From Streptomyces sp. TN58 (lineage in GTDB: Bacteria > Actinomycetota > Actinomycetes > Streptomycetales > Streptomycetaceae): 64,000 nt of DNA. A model generated the notes under the pieces. The model was not told the origin of the DNA and ran no database searches. It worked only from the letters and a program-made list of their open reading frames with translations. The stretch is taken from the NCBI RefSeq assembly GCF_001941845.1, contig NZ_CP018870.1:3876501-3940500 (forward strand). The letters are read 5' to 3'. Shown piece after piece: positions 52,793-64,000 of this stretch. The translations under genes and the position numbers were made by a program. Every line of letters begins with the position of its first letter. The stretch's first letter is position 1.

Positions 52793-53449
52793 TCAGACGA
52801 GTGCGGGCAGCCCGGTGAGGCCCGCCAGCTCGCGTACGGTCCGGGCGTTGTTGCGGAAGTGCACCGCGCGCCAGCCGACGGACCGGGCCGCGGCGCAGTT
52901 CTCGGCGAGGTCGTCGATCAGTACGCACTCCGCGGCCGGCACGCCCGCCTCCTTCTCGGCCCGGCGGAAGATCTCCGGGTCGGGCTTGCGGACGCCCACC
53001 ACGCAGGAGTCGACGATGCAGTCGACCTCGCCGACGGGCGCGACGATCGCGCGCCAGTACGGCTCCCACTCGACGACGTTGTTGCTGAGGATCCCGACCC
53101 GGTAGCCGTGGTCCTTGGCGTGCCGGGCCGTGGCCGCCATCACCGGGTTGACGCGGACCCCCTCGAACCACTGCCGGCCGAACTCCTCGAAGCGCGCGCG
53201 GGACAGGTCGATGCCGGGGTCGGCCTCCCTCAGGACGCGGACCATCGCCCGCCCCCACTCGGCCTCGGTGAGCAGGGCCAGTTCGAGGGGTGCCAGAGGC
53301 TCGACACCCAGCTCGGCCGCGACCGCGGCCAGCGCCGTCTTCATCTGACGCGGCGTGATGCCGGTGCGGGCGTGGTACGAGTCGAAGAGCTCGTCGAGCG
53401 GTGGCGAGAGCACGCCGCCGAAGTCGAACCAGATCATGGGCTGGGGCAC
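52793..53449 (-). CDS. HAD-family phosphatase
   Basis: 218 residues from GTG with GGAGAG at 8 bases. HAD motif I is FDFGGVLS, in which the second Asp is replaced by Gly, as in YihX-like phosphatases; motif II is ILSNN; motif III is KPDPEIF with the conserved Lys; motif IV is LIDDLAEN. In the gamma-butyrolactone route an enzyme must remove phosphate from the butenolide phosphate made by AfsA, and this gene sits directly between afsA and the P450. The phosphatase role is an inference from that position. Confidence 0.75.
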   Translation of the reverse strand: MPQPMIWFDFGGVLSPPLDELFDSYHARTGITPRQMKTALAAVAAELGVEPLAPLELALLTEAEWGRAMVRVLREADPGIDLSRARFEEFGRQWFEGVRVNPVMAATARHAKDHGYRVGILSNNVVEWEPYWRAIVAPVGEVDCIVDSCVVGVRKPDPEIFRRAEKEAGVPAAECVLIDDLAENCAAARSVGWRAVHFRNNARTVRELAGLTGLPALV

Positions 53450-53491
53450 TGCGGTCTCTCCTTGTGTCGCCCGGATACGGGACACGGGCTC

Positions 53492-54517
53492 TCAGGCGCC
53501 CGCGCCGGCGGTGGCGGTGGCGTAGGAGGACCGGTTCAGCAGCGCCCCGCCGATGGGGCTGGTCAGCGCGAGGTGCACCCTGGCGCGGGCGATCTGCTCC
53601 TCCTGGGTCATGGTGATCTCGAACGCCACCGTGTCCGGGGTCGGCGATTCCACCACCCGCACCAGGCAGTCCGTGGCCAGCTCGAACTCGCCGAAGCGGG
53701 TGAAGTCCGTCTCCACCCGGGTGAGCAGCAGCCCTTGCGGCGACAGGCCGAAGAGCTCGTGCGCGGCGTGCACCGCCGACTGGCGGAAGCCCTCGAAGAT
53801 CAGCGCACCCGGGATGTGGTCGAGCGGGTGGTCGAAGAGGGCCGGGTTGGCCTGGTCGACGACCACCTGGGTGAGCACCTCGTGTTCGCGGACCTCGGTC
53901 TCGGACAGCACGACGTTGTGCGGGGAGACGCGGCCCACGGCCATCGGGGGCACGCGGCGGCCCGTGTGGTGCGGCCGGGCGGTGTCGAGCGCGAGCGAGG
54001 CCCGGCCCTTCTCCCGCATCCGGTCCCAGGCCCGGCCCGGCATCCACTGGCAGGTGGTGCGCATGGTCGCGGCCTCACGGCCGTCCACCGTGAGGACCAT
54101 GTCGAGCGTGCTGCCGGTGACGACGCCGTCGCGGTGCTTCAGCCCCGCCTGCCGGGCGTGGATCCGCACGTGGCCCGGCCGGGCGCCGATGTGCAGGGCG
54201 GTGATGTCGGTGACGTTCATCTCGCCGCCGTTGAAGATGAACTTCTCGTCGATCGCGGCGTCGAGGAAGGTGTGGGCCGCGTAGATCGACGCCTGGCGGA
54301 AGACCTCGACGAGGAGCAGCGGGTCGTAGACGGCGGGAGTGGTGATCTGGTCGCTGTAGTAGCTGTGCACACGCGGAAGTTGCGCGGCGATGAGGTATTC
54401 GTCCTCGGCCACCCGGACCGAGTCCGTGAGGAACACCTCGCAGACGGCTGCTCGGTGCACAAGGGCCCGCGTCACGGTGCTCGCGTAGCTGAGTTCGGTG
54501 GCCAGGGTCGTGGACAT
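53492..54517 (-). CDS. afsA: AfsA/ScbA-type gamma-butyrolactone biosynthesis enzyme
   Basis: 341 residues, two AfsA hotdog repeats. The first repeat shows YDPLLLVEVFRQASIYAAH (64-82), the second FDHPLDHIPGALIFEGFRQ (228-246) with the family HxxxDHxPG. AfsA couples a beta-keto acyl-ACP to dihydroxyacetone phosphate, the first committed step to gamma-butyrolactones and butenolides, hormones that control antibiotic production. The start ATG is well placed. It heads an operon with a HAD phosphatase and a P450. No receptor or reductase gene is within the window. Confidence 0.92.
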   Translation of the reverse strand: MSTTLATELSYASTVTRALVHRAAVCEVFLTDSVRVAEDEYLIAAQLPRVHSYYSDQITTPAVYDPLLLVEVFRQASIYAAHTFLDAAIDEKFIFNGGEMNVTDITALHIGARPGHVRIHARQAGLKHRDGVVTGSTLDMVLTVDGREAATMRTTCQWMPGRAWDRMREKGRASLALDTARPHHTGRRVPPMAVGRVSPHNVVLSETEVREHEVLTQVVVDQANPALFDHPLDHIPGALIFEGFRQSAVHAAHELFGLSPQGLLLTRVETDFTRFGEFELATDCLVRVVESPTPDTVAFEITMTQEEQIARARVHLALTSPIGGALLNRSSYATATAGAGA

Positions 54518-54535
54518 GGCTGAGTTCCCCCTCTT

Positions 54536-54571
54536 GCATGCAGGTACGTCTCCAAACGGAGGTACGCATGC
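54536..54571. promoter_or_regulatory. Inverted repeat upstream of afsA, candidate autoregulatory element
   Basis: GCATGC (54536-54541) and GCATGC (54566-54571) enclose GTAC and CTCC/GGAG segments in inverted order, with one or two inserted bases. Length and position (19 bases before the afsA start) suit a TetR-type receptor, but it is not a textbook ARE. The 390-base gap it sits in otherwise shows only the tRNA-Ala terminator. Confidence 0.4.
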
Positions 54572-54861
54572 GACCGTACCTTGATCGACGGTCCTCCCAC
54601 CGTGGCGTACGCCACTCCGGCGCCGGTCCGACGCACCGTTTTAGCGAGACTTCAGCCCGGCCAACCCCGCGGGAGGGCGACCGGGTTGCCCGCGCGCGCC
54701 GGTCCCCGCCGATAGGTGTATCCACCATACTTTCGGACAGCGGCCGACCCGGCAACGACATATCCGCGGCCGCACCGAGGAGCCGCACCGCGGACGACCC
54801 CGCACCCCCGGCCGATACCGCGGCCGGGACCGCGGCCGGGACCGCAGCCGTGGCGGGCATG

Positions 54862-54904
54862 AAAAAATGCCCTCCGACCCGCGTTTCCGCAGGTCGGAGG
54901 GCAT
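54862..54904 (-). terminator. Intrinsic terminator of tRNA-Ala
   Basis: On the minus strand: a 13-bp stem (ATGCCCTCCGACC) with a 12-base loop, followed by six U. It ends 7 bases after the tRNA 3' end. Confidence 0.85.
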
Positions 54905-54910
54905 CTGATG

Positions 54911-54983
54911 TGGAGCCTAGGAGATTCGAACTCCTGACATCTGCCTTGCAAAGGCAGCGCTCTACCAACTGAGCTAAGGCCCC
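54911..54983 (-). tRNA. tRNA-Ala (anticodon TGC)
   Basis: 73 nt. Acceptor GGGGCCT/AGGCTCC (one G-U pair), D arm TAGCTCAGTTGGTAGAGC, anticodon stem-loop CTGCC-TTTGCAA-GGCAG giving TGC, T arm AGGAG-TTCGAAT-CTCCT, discriminator A. No integrase or matching direct repeat was found beside it. Confidence 0.96.
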
Positions 54984-55145
54984 ATGGAACCGGACACACG
55001 GGTCCCGCGTGCGGGTTGTGGTCGTTCCGCAGAACAGAGTACCGGGTTTACCCCCTCATCTCGCAAAATGATAGGGACTCCCGCCCTGCGACCACTCTCC
55101 GTAAGATGCTCGCGAGGTTCGCACCAGCGAAGGGGAGTAGTAAGA

Positions 55146-55694
55146 GTGGACGCAGTGCAGCAAGAGGCCACGGCCAGAGCCAGAGAGCTTCAGCGCAGCT
55201 GGTACGGAGAGCCGCTGGGAGCGCTCTTCCGCCGGCTCATAGACGACCTCGGCCTGAACCAGGCCCGTCTCGCTGCCGTACTCGGGCTGTCGGCGCCCAT
55301 GCTGTCCCAGCTGATGAGCGGCCAGCGCGCCAAGATCGGCAACCCTGCCGTGGTCCAGCGCGTCCAGGCCCTCCAGGACCTCGCCGGGCAGGTGGCCGAC
55401 GGCAGCGTCAGCGCGGCGGAGGCGACCGACCGGATGGACGAGATCAAGAAGACCCAGGGGGGATCCGTCCTCAGCAGCAGCGGCCAGACCGCCACCGGTT
55501 CCGGCGCACCCACCGTCAAGCGCGTGGTCCGCGAGATCCAGTCGCTGTTGCGCTCGGTCTCCGCGGCCGGCGACATCATCGACGCGGCGAACAGCCTCGC
55601 TCCCAGCCACCCGGAACTGGCAGAGTTCCTCCGGGTGTACGGAGCGGGCCGCACCGCCGACGCGGTCGCCCACTACGAGGCACACCAGAACTGA
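55146..55694 (+). CDS. HTH DNA-binding protein preceding a Ser/Thr kinase
   Basis: 182 residues from GTG with GGGGAG upstream. An XRE-like helix-turn-helix (FRRLIDDLGLNQARLAAVLG, LSAPMLSQLMSGQ) occupies residues ~28-70. A Gly/Ser linker follows, then a helical C-terminus that could oligomerise. It lies 44 bases before a kinase gene and may be its substrate or regulate its expression. In S. coelicolor similar HTH-kinase pairs occur near gyrA. Target unknown. Confidence 0.72.
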   Translation: MDAVQQEATARARELQRSWYGEPLGALFRRLIDDLGLNQARLAAVLGLSAPMLSQLMSGQRAKIGNPAVVQRVQALQDLAGQVADGSVSAAEATDRMDEIKKTQGGSVLSSSGQTATGSGAPTVKRVVREIQSLLRSVSAAGDIIDAANSLAPSHPELAEFLRVYGAGRTADAVAHYEAHQN

Positions 55695-55738
55695 CACGCA
55701 CGACGGCGGACAACGGACGACGGGGGACGGACACAGCG

Positions 55739-57160
55739 ATGGGTGAGGTCTTCGCCGGCCGGTACGAGCTGATCGATCCGATCGGGCGCGGTGGCGCGGG
55801 CGCCGTATGGCGTGCCTGGGACCACCGCCGTCGCCGGTACGTGGCCGCGAAGGTGCTCCTGCAGAGCGACGCCCACACGCTCCTGCGCTTCGTCCGGGAG
55901 CAGGCGCTGCGGATCGACCACCCGCACGTACTGGCTCCCGCCAGCTGGGCGGCCGACGACGACAAGGTCCTCTTCACCATGGACCTGGTCGGCGGCGGCT
56001 CCCTCGGCCATGTGATCGGGGACTACGGCCCCCTGCCGCCCCGGTTCGTGTGCACCCTGCTCGACCAGCTCCTGTCGGGCCTTGCGGCGGTGCACGCGGA
56101 AGGCGTGGTCCACCGCGACATCAAACCGGCCAACATCCTGCTGGAGGCCACCGGAAGCGGGCGGCCGCACCTGCGGCTGTCCGACTTCGGCATCTCCATG
56201 CGCAAGGGCGAGCCCCGGCTGACCGAGACGAACTACGTGGTCGGCACGCCGGGCTATTTCGCCCCCGAGCAACTCATGGGCGCGGAGCCCGACTTCCAAG
56301 CGGACCTCTATGCCGTGGGACTGGTCGCCCTGTACCTGCTCCAGGGCGCCAAACCCGACTCCCAGGCGCTGGCGGAGCACTTCCTCGCCCACGGCACCCC
56401 CGACGCCCCGCAGGGCGTCCCCGCCGCGCTCTGGGACGTCATCGCGAACCTCCTGCAGCCAGACCCCCAGAGCCGCTTCCGGACGGCCACAGGGGCACGC
56501 AAGGCCCTTGCCGGGGCCGTGGAACTGCTGCCCCCGCCCGCCCCGGCCGAGGATCCGGTGGAGGTGTTCGACCAACTCGGCCCCCTCCCGCCCGGTTTCG
56601 GCCCCGACGGCCCGACGGGACCCGCCCCTTCCGCCCCCGATCCGGCACGCGCGCCGGCATCTGCGGCCGACCGGCCGCCCGCCCACGGCGCGAACACGCG
56701 GGGCGGATCCGCCGCCGTGACGGTGGCCGCGGAACCCACCCGCACCGACCCCCGCGGCGCTTCCGCCACGGCGCCCCTCGTCCCGCAGCAGGCCGCGGCA
56801 GCGGCCCCCGCGCCCTCGTACGGCACCCCGTACGGCACCCCGAACGGCACCCCGAACGGCACCCCGAACGGCACCTCGCGGACGCCGTCACAGACGCCGT
56901 CTCACACGCCGTCTCACACGCCGTCGTACGGGCCCTCCGAGACGGGCAGCTTCCACCTGCCCCCGCCGTCCGCCCCGGCCACCTCGGGGGCGCCGGTGGC
57001 CGCGGGGGCTCCCACGGCGGCGGTTCCCGTCGCGCCCGCTTCCGCGGCGGTCCGTACGCGCGGCGGCATCGCCCCGCCCCCGCCGAAGGCGGTGGCGTCC
57101 CTGCTCGCCGCGGCGCTGCTGTGCCTCGCGGTCGGCGTCTGGGCGCTCACGCAGATGTAG
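55739..57160 (+). CDS. Ser/Thr protein kinase with C-terminal membrane anchor
   Basis: 473 residues. Kinase motifs are complete: GRGGAGAV, Lys38, HRDIKPAN (Asp127), DFG (Asp149) and a PEQL-type APE. The C-terminal ~200 residues are a Pro/Ala/Thr linker with short repeats and end in a single membrane helix (VASLLAAALLCLAVGVWAL) with only four residues outside, so it is tail-anchored and has no external sensor. It probably forms an operon with the upstream HTH protein. Its stop overlaps the following minus-strand gene by 14 bases. Confidence 0.92.
   Translation: MGEVFAGRYELIDPIGRGGAGAVWRAWDHRRRRYVAAKVLLQSDAHTLLRFVREQALRIDHPHVLAPASWAADDDKVLFTMDLVGGGSLGHVIGDYGPLPPRFVCTLLDQLLSGLAAVHAEGVVHRDIKPANILLEATGSGRPHLRLSDFGISMRKGEPRLTETNYVVGTPGYFAPEQLMGAEPDFQADLYAVGLVALYLLQGAKPDSQALAEHFLAHGTPDAPQGVPAALWDVIANLLQPDPQSRFRTATGARKALAGAVELLPPPAPAEDPVEVFDQLGPLPPGFGPDGPTGPAPSAPDPARAPASAADRPPAHGANTRGGSAAVTVAAEPTRTDPRGASATAPLVPQQAAAAAPAPSYGTPYGTPNGTPNGTPNGTSRTPSQTPSHTPSHTPSYGPSETGSFHLPPPSAPATSGAPVAAGAPTAAVPVAPASAAVRTRGGIAPPPPKAVASLLAAALLCLAVGVWALTQM
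56819..56928 (+). repeat. 12-bp minisatellites in the kinase linker
   Basis: Five copies of WACGGCACCCCG (56819-56878; coding for the repeated peptide YGTP/NGTP) are followed by about four copies of CACGCCGTCTCA (56881-56928; peptide TPSH). Both keep the reading frame, so copy-number change would only lengthen or shorten the linker. Confidence 0.8.
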
Positions 57161-58457
57161 CGCCGCGCCCCCGCCGCCCGAGCAGCACCCATCCGCCCAG
57201 CACCGCCAGCAGCAGCCCGCCGGTGCCGAAGCCGGCGCCCGCCACGACGCGCATCAGCGAGCGGGTGCCGGCCGCCTCGGCGGCCTCCGGGGCCGTGAGC
57301 CCCTCCCGCGCCGCCGCCCGGTCGTCCGCCCCGACCGCGAAGCCGCCCGCGGCCGGATCGTCCTGGTACGCGGGAGCCTTGGCCGGGGTGCCGGCCACCT
57401 CCAGCCGCAGCGTCAGCGGTACGGGTACCGCGTCCTCGGTGAAGTCGGCGACCTTCCCGCCCATCGTCACGGCGACGTAGTACCAGCCCGCCACGCTCAC
57501 CGGCTGGACGTCGCGGTCACCGGAGAAGCGGTTCGCGTAGTCGACGGGCGGGGTCTTGTCCAGGGTGATCCCCGCCTGCACCCCGTCGTAGGAGGTGTTC
57601 TCGTCCGCGACCTGGCCCCGGTACGGGTTGTAGACGGTCACGGCAAGTCCGCCCGAGGCGGAGCTGAACTTCTTGGTCACCCGGGCCGCGGACAGCTCGG
57701 CCCCCACACCCAGTTGCTGCCCCCAGTCCAGCGGGACGCGGTACCAGCGGGTCTGCCCGGGCCGCATCTCGTCGCGCCACACGCCCGCGCCCACGGCCCG
57801 CGCGTCGTTGAAGCCGGTGCCGCCGGTGCGGGCCACCGCCTCCGTGCCTGGCAGCGCCGGGGCTCCGGTGGGCAGGCCGCTGGGCGCGGTGGTGGGAACG
57901 CCCGCCCCGCGCCCGGGTTCGCGCTGGACCCTGAGCTCCAGCGGCCAGGGGCTCTGGTCCGAGTCCTTGGCCGAAGTCCGGGTGACCTTCGCGTAGTACA
58001 CGCCGCCGGGCGCGCAGTCGGCGTCCTCGGCCCCCCAGCGGACCCCGGCGGCGGCGAGGGGCACCGCGTCGTAGCCGAAGGTCGCCCGGCCCGTGCCGGA
58101 CGGACAGGAGCGCCCGGCGGTGGTGATGAGCTCCACCTCGATGCCGTCGCTGCCGGAGACCTTGGCGCCCGCCGGCGGCCGGACCACGGCGGAGACGTAG
58201 ACGTTGGAGCCGTCCTTCTCCAGGACGAGCCGGTAGACGCGGTCCCCGGGCCCGATGGTGTCCTCGTAGGTCTTCCCGGCCTCGACGAGCGGGGCGTCCG
58301 CCGTGGAGGGCTTGCCCTCGACCCGCTCGGCGCCGTCGGCGGCGCGGTAGGCCGGCAGGGGCTCCGGCGTGCTCCCCTCGGCCTGCGCCGCAGCGGGCAC
58401 GCCCGCCAGCGCCATGCCGAGGGCCGCCGCCCACACCGTCGTCCGTACCCGACCCAT
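57147..58457 (-). CDS. Secreted, membrane-anchored protein of unknown function
   Basis: 436 residues from ATG (MGRVRTTV); a Leu/Ala signal peptide ends near AQAEG. Two beta-rich regions follow, each with a Tyr-x-Ala-x-Val (VYYAKV, YYVAVT) strand, and a Trp-rich RWYRVPLDWGQQ segment. A C-terminal membrane helix (GGLLLAVLGGWVLL) and RRGR anchor it. No domain family is recognised. It runs tail-to-tail with the kinase, whose stop lies 14 bases inside this gene. Related Streptomyces copies often sit near VWA-domain secreted proteins (family knowledge, weak). Confidence 0.6.
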   Translation of the reverse strand: MGRVRTTVWAAALGMALAGVPAAAQAEGSTPEPLPAYRAADGAERVEGKPSTADAPLVEAGKTYEDTIGPGDRVYRLVLEKDGSNVYVSAVVRPPAGAKVSGSDGIEVELITTAGRSCPSGTGRATFGYDAVPLAAAGVRWGAEDADCAPGGVYYAKVTRTSAKDSDQSPWPLELRVQREPGRGAGVPTTAPSGLPTGAPALPGTEAVARTGGTGFNDARAVGAGVWRDEMRPGQTRWYRVPLDWGQQLGVGAELSAARVTKKFSSASGGLAVTVYNPYRGQVADENTSYDGVQAGITLDKTPPVDYANRFSGDRDVQPVSVAGWYYVAVTMGGKVADFTEDAVPVPLTLRLEVAGTPAKAPAYQDDPAAGGFAVGADDRAAAREGLTAPEAAEAAGTRSLMRVVAGAGFGTGGLLLAVLGGWVLLGRRGRGATSA

Positions 58458-58529
58458 CACACACACCCCGAATTTGCTACCGCAAGCCAAATCTTTGCAA
58501 ATCGCAAGTTTTCGTCACAGAACAGCACA

Positions 58530-58559
58530 AAGCCCCGGCCGCAGCGGCAGCCGGGGCTT
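58530..58559 (-). terminator. Terminator of the DLW-39 gene
   Basis: AAGCCCCGGC / GCCGGGGCTT, a 10-bp stem with a 10-base loop, followed on the minus strand by UUUGUG. Confidence 0.7.
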
Positions 58560-58579
58560 CATGAACTCAGCCTTCGGTC

Positions 58580-58714
58580 TCACACACCGGAACCAGAGGG
58601 CACGGAGTCGGTTGCCTCCGTCCACAGGTCCTGCTCGGCGCGGTCCGCCTGGATCTGGCGGTACACGAGGAGCCCGCCGATGGCGGCCAGTGCGACCAGG
58701 AGCAGCTTCTTCAC
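58580..58714 (-). CDS. DLW-39 family microprotein
   Basis: 44 residues from GTG with GAGG upstream. It is a short N-terminal membrane helix (KKLLLVALAAIGGLLVYRQ) followed by an amphipathic stretch with the family hallmark DLW (AEQDLWTEATD). Small DLW-39 proteins are widespread in Streptomyces next to the tRNA-Ile/gyrA region. Function is unknown. Confidence 0.88.
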   Translation of the reverse strand: MKKLLLVALAAIGGLLVYRQIQADRAEQDLWTEATDSVPSGSGV

Positions 58715-58818
58715 CGCGCGACCTCGTCTTTCGTTGACGTAGGGGACTTCTGGCGCCCAACAATACACACCGACCGATACCGATCGGTGACCTGGCAACC
58801 CACCAACTGGCCCAACGA

Positions 58819-58852
58819 CGAAGACCCCCAGGCCTTGGCCTGGGGGTCTTCG
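58819..58852 (-). terminator. Intrinsic terminator of tRNA-Ile
   Basis: CGAAGACCCCCAGGCC / GGCCTGGGGGTCTTCG, a 16-bp perfect stem closed by two bases. It lies six bases after the tRNA 3' end. Confidence 0.8.
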
Positions 58853-58858
58853 ACACTG

Positions 58859-58932
58859 TGGGGCTAACAGGATTTGAACCTGTGGCCTCATCCTTATCAG
58901 GGATGCGCTCTAACCAACTGAGCTATAGCCCC
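58859..58932 (-). tRNA. tRNA-Ile (anticodon GAT)
   Basis: 74 nt. Acceptor GGGGCTA/TAGCCCC, D arm TAGCTCAGTTGGTTAGAGC, anticodon stem-loop CATCC-CTGATAA-GGATG giving GAT, T arm ACAGG-TTCAAAT-CCTGT, discriminator A. As in mycobacteria it sits close to gyrA. Confidence 0.96.
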
Positions 58933-59050
58933 ATCCGCGCTGCGCGCTGACTCCTGAAGATTAGCGCACAGACCCGGTCAGGCCAAAATCCGTTCCCGGG
59001 GGGCGTCTGCGCAGGTCATCCGACCCCTCGCGGGCACTCCGCCGGAAGGC

Positions 59051-59701
59051 CTACTCGTCCTCGGCGAGGGTGAGCTCGACGCCGCCGACGAAGCCCGCCG
59101 ACAGGTTGTAGATGAACGCGCCCAGCGTCGCCAGCGCCGTCGCCAGCACCACGTCGATCACCGCGATCACCGACGTGAAGATCAGCACGCGCGGCAGCGA
59201 CATGAACGCCTGCAGGTCGAAGCCGTTGCTCTCGTTCGACCCGGTCGCCTCGCTGATGGTGCTGCCCACGGTCGAGAAGACACCCATGGCGTCCATGACC
59301 ATCCACAGCACCGCCGCCGCCACGATCGTGCAGATGCCCAGCGCGATCGACAGCAGGAAGCTGACCTTCATCACCGACCACGGGTCGGCCTTGGCCACCC
59401 GCAGCCGCGCCTTGCGCGTCCTGGGGGTCGTACGGACCGGCGTACGCGGCTTGCGCTGCGGGGCGGGCGCACCGCCCGAGCGCGGCGCGCCCGGGCCGGC
59501 GGGCGCCGCGTAGGCCTGCGGCGGCTGGTACGGCTGCGCCGGCTTGTCGCCGGCCGCGGCCGCGGGGGCCTCGGCCCCGGTCTCCTCCGGCGCCTTCGGT
59601 CCTCGGGTGTCCGTCACGGTTCCCCCCTGGGAGTCCGCGGCGGGGCCACGGGCACCGTTCGCTCCAGTCTTGGCCGGTCCGGCGCCCGTGGCTCCACTCA
59701 C
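59051..59701 (-). CDS. DUF3566 membrane protein downstream of gyrA
   Basis: 216 residues from GTG with GAGGAG at 8 bases (inside the gyrA end). About 100 disordered Pro/Ala/Gly residues precede two membrane helices (~114-137, ~175-200) with the DUF3566 pattern DPWSVMKVSFLLSIALG and ALGAFIYNLSAGFVGG. It is conserved directly after gyrA across actinobacteria, as Rv0007 is in M. tuberculosis. Function unknown. Confidence 0.92.
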   Translation of the reverse strand: MSGATGAGPAKTGANGARGPAADSQGGTVTDTRGPKAPEETGAEAPAAAAGDKPAQPYQPPQAYAAPAGPGAPRSGGAPAPQRKPRTPVRTTPRTRKARLRVAKADPWSVMKVSFLLSIALGICTIVAAAVLWMVMDAMGVFSTVGSTISEATGSNESNGFDLQAFMSLPRVLIFTSVIAVIDVVLATALATLGAFIYNLSAGFVGGVELTLAEDE

Positions 59702-59704
59702 GAC

Positions 59705-62320
<2,616 letters not shown>

Positions 62321-62363
62321 TGCTGGTCAGAAGTCCTTTCAGGCGGCGGTCAGCGGAGCCGAC

Positions 62364-64000
<1,637 letters not shown>

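Noticed and set aside
50513..54523. A 1336-residue open frame on the plus strand.
   Set aside because: It runs antisense through the P450, HAD and AfsA genes, has no recognisable domain and an Arg/Pro/His-rich composition. It is a GC-rich shadow of real genes, as are other very long frames such as 6774-10208 and 14931-16943.
54538..54972. A 144-residue frame upstream of tRNA-Ala.
   Set aside because: It crosses a perfect terminator and the tRNA and has no ribosome site or domain.
54911..54983. tRNA-Ala as an attachment site of an integrated element.
   Set aside because: No integrase, excisionase or second copy of the tRNA 3' end was noticed between 39 and 55 kb. The island may be old, but this cannot be shown here.

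Overview
The window is high-GC actinobacterial chromosome, almost certainly Streptomyces. The evidence is GC-rich third positions, many GTG starts, GTGA/ATGA coupled genes, a lineage-typical DLW-39 microprotein, class E sortases, an AfsR-type SARP and an AfsA homologue. gyrA and gyrB lie on the minus strand at the right edge and a perfect parS site lies at 19.5 kb, so oriC should be just to the right.

Region 1 (0-19 kb) is catabolism. A TrkA-type protein (cut by the left edge) and a quinone oxidoreductase are followed by a branched-chain 2-oxoacid dehydrogenase operon (E1alpha, E1beta, E2) with a divergent Lrp/AsnC regulator. A split phenylacetate regulon comes next: a TetR gene coupled to paaH, divergent paaN, and paaABCDE. 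The two paa promoter regions share an identical 18-bp operator in opposite orientations. Between them sit a SpoU-type rRNA methyltransferase, an 11-12 copy tandem repeat of 38/39 bp, and an HTTM/DUF5819 membrane pair. An acyl-CoA dehydrogenase, a rhodanese, a J-domain protein and a DUF2252 protein follow.

Region 2 (21-39.4 kb) is mostly conserved core. After an odd two-component system (a kinase with an extra C-terminal extracytoplasmic domain) and tRNA-Leu comes the actinobacterial growth and division operon fhaA-fhaB-pstP-SEDS-pbpA-pknB. Opposite it are three class E sortases interleaved with a pabA-like gene and a small membrane protein, then DUF881, crgA, a rhomboid protease and a cyclophilin. 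A pair of inverted DnaA boxes lies downstream of crgA.

Region 3 (39.9-54.6 kb) looks like an accessory island inserted into otherwise conserved oriC-proximal order. It holds a degenerate ATP-grasp protein, a small exported peptide, divergent AfsR-type SARP and HTH-NB-ARC regulators, a D-amino-acid-oxidase-like flavoprotein, an ArsR regulator with an MFS exporter, an aromatic-ring flavin monooxygenase, and a compact afsA-HAD phosphatase-P450 operon. The last is a plausible gamma-butyrolactone/butenolide hormone biosynthetic operon, with a candidate operator upstream, and is the most interesting item here. No receptor gene or butenolide reductase is visible in the window.

Region 4 (54.9-64 kb) returns to core: tRNA-Ala, an HTH protein, a tail-anchored Ser/Thr kinase, a secreted membrane-anchored protein, the DLW-39 microprotein, tRNA-Ile, a DUF3566 protein, gyrA and partial gyrB. 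Start codons were chosen by Shine-Dalgarno spacing and family knowledge. All functional calls come from reading the translated sequence, without database searches.
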